From: an uncultured Pelagimonas sp.
GTDB taxonomy: Bacteria; Pseudomonadota; Alphaproteobacteria; Rhodobacterales; Rhodobacteraceae
NCBI GenBank assembly: GCA_947499735.1
Contig: CANMPP010000002.1
Location: forward strand, 603,701 to 667,700
DNA length: 64,000 bases
Direction: 5' to 3'
Every line of letters starts with the position of its first letter. Position 1 is the stretch's first letter. The notes under the pieces were generated by a model, which was given only the letters and a program-made list of their open reading frames with translations, was not told where the DNA came from and ran no database searches. The position numbers and the translations under genes were made by a program. Of the stretch, positions 61,114-64,000 are shown in pieces.

Positions 61114-62192
61114 TCAGCCTCGAGGATTTTGCACCGATCGGCATTCCACCCGATACGGAGCTGCTGTCCCACTTCGGGCGTGCTATCGGCAGGGCTCAGA
61201 GTTTGCGTGAGTTTGATCGTGCGGCCATGGTCCAAATCTACATCGTATGACAAATGGGATCCGAAGTACGTTTTGCTCTGTACTGTCCCAAGCATTGCAA
61301 AATCATACTGCAGTTCCGGGTTGGCGAATTCAATCACATCGGGGCGTATCACAATGGTTATGTCACAATCGACGCCATCACTGGTGACGGCGCATTGCAA
61401 ATCGGGTGCATGAATTTGCCCACCTGCACGGCGCCCCTTGATCATATTTGCTTCACCAACAAATCCAGCTACAAATCTGCTTGCCGGATTTTCATAGATG
61501 TCTTTTGCGCTGCCTTGTTGAACGATATTGCCATCCTTCATGACCGCAATGCGCGTGGCCAGAGACATCGCCTCGTTTTGGTCGTGGGTCACAAAAACAT
61601 AAGTGCCCCCCAAAGCGGCGTGAATAGTGCGCAGCTCGTCCTGCATCTCTTTGCGCAATTGTAGATCAAGTGCCGAAAGACATTCATCCATCAAAAGGAC
61701 GGTCGGTTCCATGACCAGAGCGCGAGCCAATGCAACGCGTTGCGCCTGTCCGCCGGATAAGGCTTGCGGCATCCTGTTTTCATACCCGTCCAAATGAACC
61801 AGCGACAACATCCTGTCGGTCTTCTCATCCATCTGTTTTTTGGGCGTCTGAGCTAACTTCAAACCATATGCCACATTTTGGCGTACGGTCATGTGCGGAA
61901 ACAATCCATAGCCTTGGAACACAAGATTTGTACGGCGTTTTTCAGGACCGTACCGCGTCACGTCCTCCCCGCTGATTTCGATTGTCCCCGTTGTGGGCGC
62001 AAGAAATCCGCCGATCATTTTCAGCAAAGTCGTCTTGCCGCATCCCGATGGCCCCAAGAGAGCGAGAAACTCGCCCTCCTGAATATCCAGATCATGCGGG
62101 TGAAATGCGACGTTATCCCCAAAGCTCTTTGATAGACCGCGCATTCTAACAATGGCTTTGCCCGTGGTGGCAGAAGTTTTAGCTTCTCTCAT
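61110..62192 (-). CDS. ABC transporter ATP-binding protein (PotA family)
   Basis: 360 residues. Walker A GPSGCGKTT at 47-55, Q-loop in VFQGYGLFPHM, signature LSGGQAQRVALARAL, Walker B LLMDECLSALD and switch His in YVFVTHDQNEAM. It has a C-terminal TOBE domain (about 280-355), as in importers of polyamines, iron or sugars. The Walker B catalytic Glu is present. It overlaps the binding-protein and permease genes by 4 bases on each side. Confidence 0.95.
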   Translation of the reverse strand: MREAKTSATTGKAIVRMRGLSKSFGDNVAFHPHDLDIQEGEFLALLGPSGCGKTTLLKMIGGFLAPTTGTIEISGEDVTRYGPEKRRTNLVFQGYGLFPHMTVRQNVAYGLKLAQTPKKQMDEKTDRMLSLVHLDGYENRMPQALSGGQAQRVALARALVMEPTVLLMDECLSALDLQLRKEMQDELRTIHAALGGTYVFVTHDQNEAMSLATRIAVMKDGNIVQQGSAKDIYENPASRFVAGFVGEANMIKGRRAGGQIHAPDLQCAVTSDGVDCDITIVIRPDVIEFANPELQYDFAMLGTVQSKTYFGSHLSYDVDLDHGRTIKLTQTLSPADSTPEVGQQLRIGWNADRCKILEAE

Positions 62193-63337
62193 CCTTTAAG
62201 AACCCGTTCCCATGCCTCTTGATAATCATCCCAGCTGGCATGCACGCCATCGCTTTCCAGCGGATACATTGGAACTGTGGTCGCACGTTCGGTGAAATAG
62301 TTTTCGATGTTATCGTAATCATAAAGCGCACGGTTTCCGTCACTGACTTGTGGCATAGCATCGATATTCACAACGGGCATCGTATTTGCCTCAGCACCGG
62401 CAAGTTGACCTTCGAGTGACAAGCCGTTGTTGATGGCAGCATGGGCGGCATCAATATTGGAAGAGCCTTTGCCGATAGAATACCCTTCAATGAACCCCAT
62501 GGATTTTTCTTTGGGATAGGCGGGGCGGATATCAACGTCGTCGCCCACCCAAACGGAGACAGGTTCCCAACCTTGGCACATTACAACCTCTTCAGTTGCC
62601 AGTAGATTGATAAGCTCACCATAGCTGGAGGCGATTGTTCGCAAATGGTTTTTCTTCAACGTGATCAGCAGATCGACAACGGTATCGAGTTCTTTATAAG
62701 TCATGCGATTGGGGTTTTCGACGCCAGCAACACGGCCCCAAGCAAAGAAGTTTCCGGGGTAATCGTTGGTGATCGCGATCTTACCCTTGTATTCTTCCTT
62801 CAACATGTCCGTCCATGATGTAGGTTTTTGCGCCTTCTTGGCGTTATACATCATACAAATGGAACCATAGGTCATGGGCACGGAATACCACAGGCCCGCT
62901 TCGCTCATGTTGGCTTCACAGTATTGACGGATGATGGGGTCGACTTTTTCAAAGTTCGGAATTTTTGCAAGATCAAGTGGTTCCAGGAGATCTTGAGACG
63001 CAAGGAAATCATCATGGATGAAATAGGGCGTGCACAAATCTACCTGACTGGAATCGATGCGAAGTTTGGCGATAATTTCGTCCGAGTTGGAAATATAAGA
63101 CTTGCCGAGCTTTAGAGCCATCTCTTCGGTGAACGTCCCCCCTTCGAGGAAGCTGTCATAGCCTTCCCAGCCGAGGTAGTTTAAGTTTTTTGTTGTTTGC
63201 GCACGCGCCGCACCGCCGCCAGCGAGCCCAAGACCAAGTGTCGTTGCCGCACCAGCCATAAAGCCGCGTCGTGTCGGCATGACATATGAACGTGTCCGGA
63301 TCAGGCCTGCGGTACTTTTCTTTTCTTTGGTTGTCAT
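62189..63337 (-). CDS. ABC transporter substrate-binding protein, Tat-exported
   Basis: 382 residues with a twin-arginine signal (PTRRGFMAGAATTLGLGLAG, about 21-40), followed by a PotD-like type 2 periplasmic binding domain (LNYLGWEGYDSFLEGG, later WGRVAGVENPNRMTYKELD). Export by Tat suggests that it folds in the cytoplasm before export. It binds the cargo for the PotABC-like importer; a cationic amine or guanidino compound would fit the neighbouring amidinotransferase-family gene (inference). A start at Met20 is also possible. Confidence 0.92.
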   Translation of the reverse strand: MTTKEKKSTAGLIRTRSYVMPTRRGFMAGAATTLGLGLAGGGAARAQTTKNLNYLGWEGYDSFLEGGTFTEEMALKLGKSYISNSDEIIAKLRIDSSQVDLCTPYFIHDDFLASQDLLEPLDLAKIPNFEKVDPIIRQYCEANMSEAGLWYSVPMTYGSICMMYNAKKAQKPTSWTDMLKEEYKGKIAITNDYPGNFFAWGRVAGVENPNRMTYKELDTVVDLLITLKKNHLRTIASSYGELINLLATEEVVMCQGWEPVSVWVGDDVDIRPAYPKEKSMGFIEGYSIGKGSSNIDAAHAAINNGLSLEGQLAGAEANTMPVVNIDAMPQVSDGNRALYDYDNIENYFTERATTVPMYPLESDGVHASWDDYQEAWERVLKG

Positions 63338-63433
63338 GTCATTATCCCTATTGCTGTTTTTTCACTTCTGCTTGCTATGGTATTTTCAGGATCAGAGCGG
63401 CCAATGGCATTTTTGTACTGTGTTGTTTGGCTC

Positions 63434-64000
63434 TTATTCTTCTATTTCTCTGTGGAGTTCGTGGCATGAGCAATGAACGCCGCCGCCGCCTGATGCGAAC
63501 ATGTCATAGTCCACGGCGGTGACGTGAAAGCCGCGCTCGGTCAGTTCTGCGTTTACGTTTACGTTATGGCTCATGGACAGAATGCGTTTTTCGCCAAGGC
63601 TGACGATGTTCCCGCCAAGTTTGACACAATCGGCGTATTTGACTTTGATGGTTTCGATGCCGTGTTTGTTTTTGATGAAATCCAAAGCATGTTCGGGCAG
63701 CGCGTCTTCGCAGACCAGCGCGAGGCCTTTTTCCAACATCACCACAACCGCATCAACGTGAACGAACTGAGGCGGGATAGGGGCCACAAGAACATCCCAG
63801 CCTTCGGCTTCTAACCAACCCTGAACCTGTTCAGCGCCTTCCTTGGTAGAGCGATCACCTGACCAGCCGAGCAACGCAACGCCGGGTTTTAGAATGCAAA
63901 AGTCGCCACCTTCAAAGTGGCCCGCTGTGACCCAATTCCAGATCGGGATGCCCGCGTTGCGGTAAAATTCGCTGGCAACAGAATAGTCACGGCGGCGCAC
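63434..64000 (-). CDS. Amidinotransferase/arginine deiminase family hydrolase, N-terminus cut by window edge
   Basis: The last 188 residues or so of a pentein-fold enzyme of the amidinotransferase / dimethylarginine dimethylaminohydrolase family. Visible are GHFEGGDFCILKPG (substrate-binding Glu/Asp), the catalytic His in PPQFVHVDAVVVML, and the C-terminal nucleophile Cys in GGGGVHCSCHEL. These enzymes hydrolyse or transfer the amidino group of arginine derivatives through a Cys adduct. The gene stands at the head of the visible operon, 96 bases before the binding-protein gene. Confidence 0.88.
   Translation of the reverse strand: MRRRDYSVASEFYRNAGIPIWNWVTAGHFEGGDFCILKPGVALLGWSGDRSTKEGAEQVQGWLEAEGWDVLVAPIPPQFVHVDAVVVMLEKGLALVCEDALPEHALDFIKNKHGIETIKVKYADCVKLGGNIVSLGEKRILSMSHNVNVNAELTERGFHVTAVDYDMFASGGGGVHCSCHELHREIEE

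Overview
The window reads as a chromosomal segment of a Roseobacter-group alphaproteobacterium (Rhodobacteraceae). This is inferred from the gene content (a formiminoglutamate-deiminase type hut pathway, paired Rieske oxygenases, TctABC and PotABC-type transporters, RidA and DUF1028 neighbours), the moderate GC content and the tightly packed operons with ATGA overlaps. No rRNA, complete tRNA or CRISPR array was seen.

Left part, metabolic core (1-34571). 1-6579 is a histidine utilisation locus: hutI-hutH-hutG-hutU on the minus strand (hutU runs off the left edge) and hutF divergently on the plus strand, with a 16-bp perfect palindrome over the hutF leader. 6710-12280 is one minus-strand operon: flavin oxidoreductase, two Rieske oxygenase alpha subunits, RidA, a DUF1028 protein and a LysR regulator, with a LysR-type box upstream. 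12911-21917 is a second catabolic cluster: a TctC-TctB-TctA transporter, an aldehyde dehydrogenase, a Tm-1-like (UPF0261) protein and an AEC permease on the minus strand, divergent from an IclR regulator and a class III aminotransferase. 22187-30884 holds a set of mostly exported proteins (two paralogous Cys-rich beta-trefoil-like proteins, a Tat multicopper oxidase, a seven-repeat RCC1-like protein, a Cys-type sulfatase) plus a formylglycine-generating enzyme, divergent from a two-component system. 31040-34571 has a small K+ channel, an SRPBCC protein, a CrtC/AttH-like lipocalin-fold protein and an NDH-2-like flavoprotein, with a divergent MerR regulator.

Middle, accessory region (about 34.6-56.9 kb). 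This looks like an integration hot spot built up by serial insertions at a tRNA-Cys 3' end. Three sites resembling the tRNA-Cys 3' end lie near 37.4, 44.2 and 53.6 kb. The clearest (53576-53624) is the 3' part of a tRNA-Cys gene, with its acceptor, T arm and anticodon loop. The youngest element (about 44179-53592) is bounded by an 18-bp direct repeat. It carries a tyrosine recombinase split by an apparent frameshift, an XRE regulator, two hypothetical genes and a divergent pair that I consider the best candidate for a new system: a 1333-residue NACHT/STAND ATPase with a C-terminal PD-(D/E)XK nuclease, facing a protein with a winged-helix-like N-terminus and family-A DNA polymerase-like palm motifs. 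Older layers to the left contain a decayed integrase, a recombinase-associated relic, a 290-bp internally deleted IS3 derivative, an acyltransferase pseudogene with three frameshifts, a sulfotransferase, and an unknown exported protein followed by a 52-residue Cys-rich peptide. To the right are a phage-like HTH replication protein and an HTH/PIN toxin-antitoxin pair.

Right part (56908-64000). A minus-strand operon encodes an amidinotransferase-family hydrolase (cut by the right edge), a polyamine-type ABC transporter (binding protein, ATPase, two permeases), two short-chain dehydrogenases and a polysaccharide-deacetylase-family hydrolase. It is probably an uptake and catabolic unit for a guanidino or amino compound (inference).
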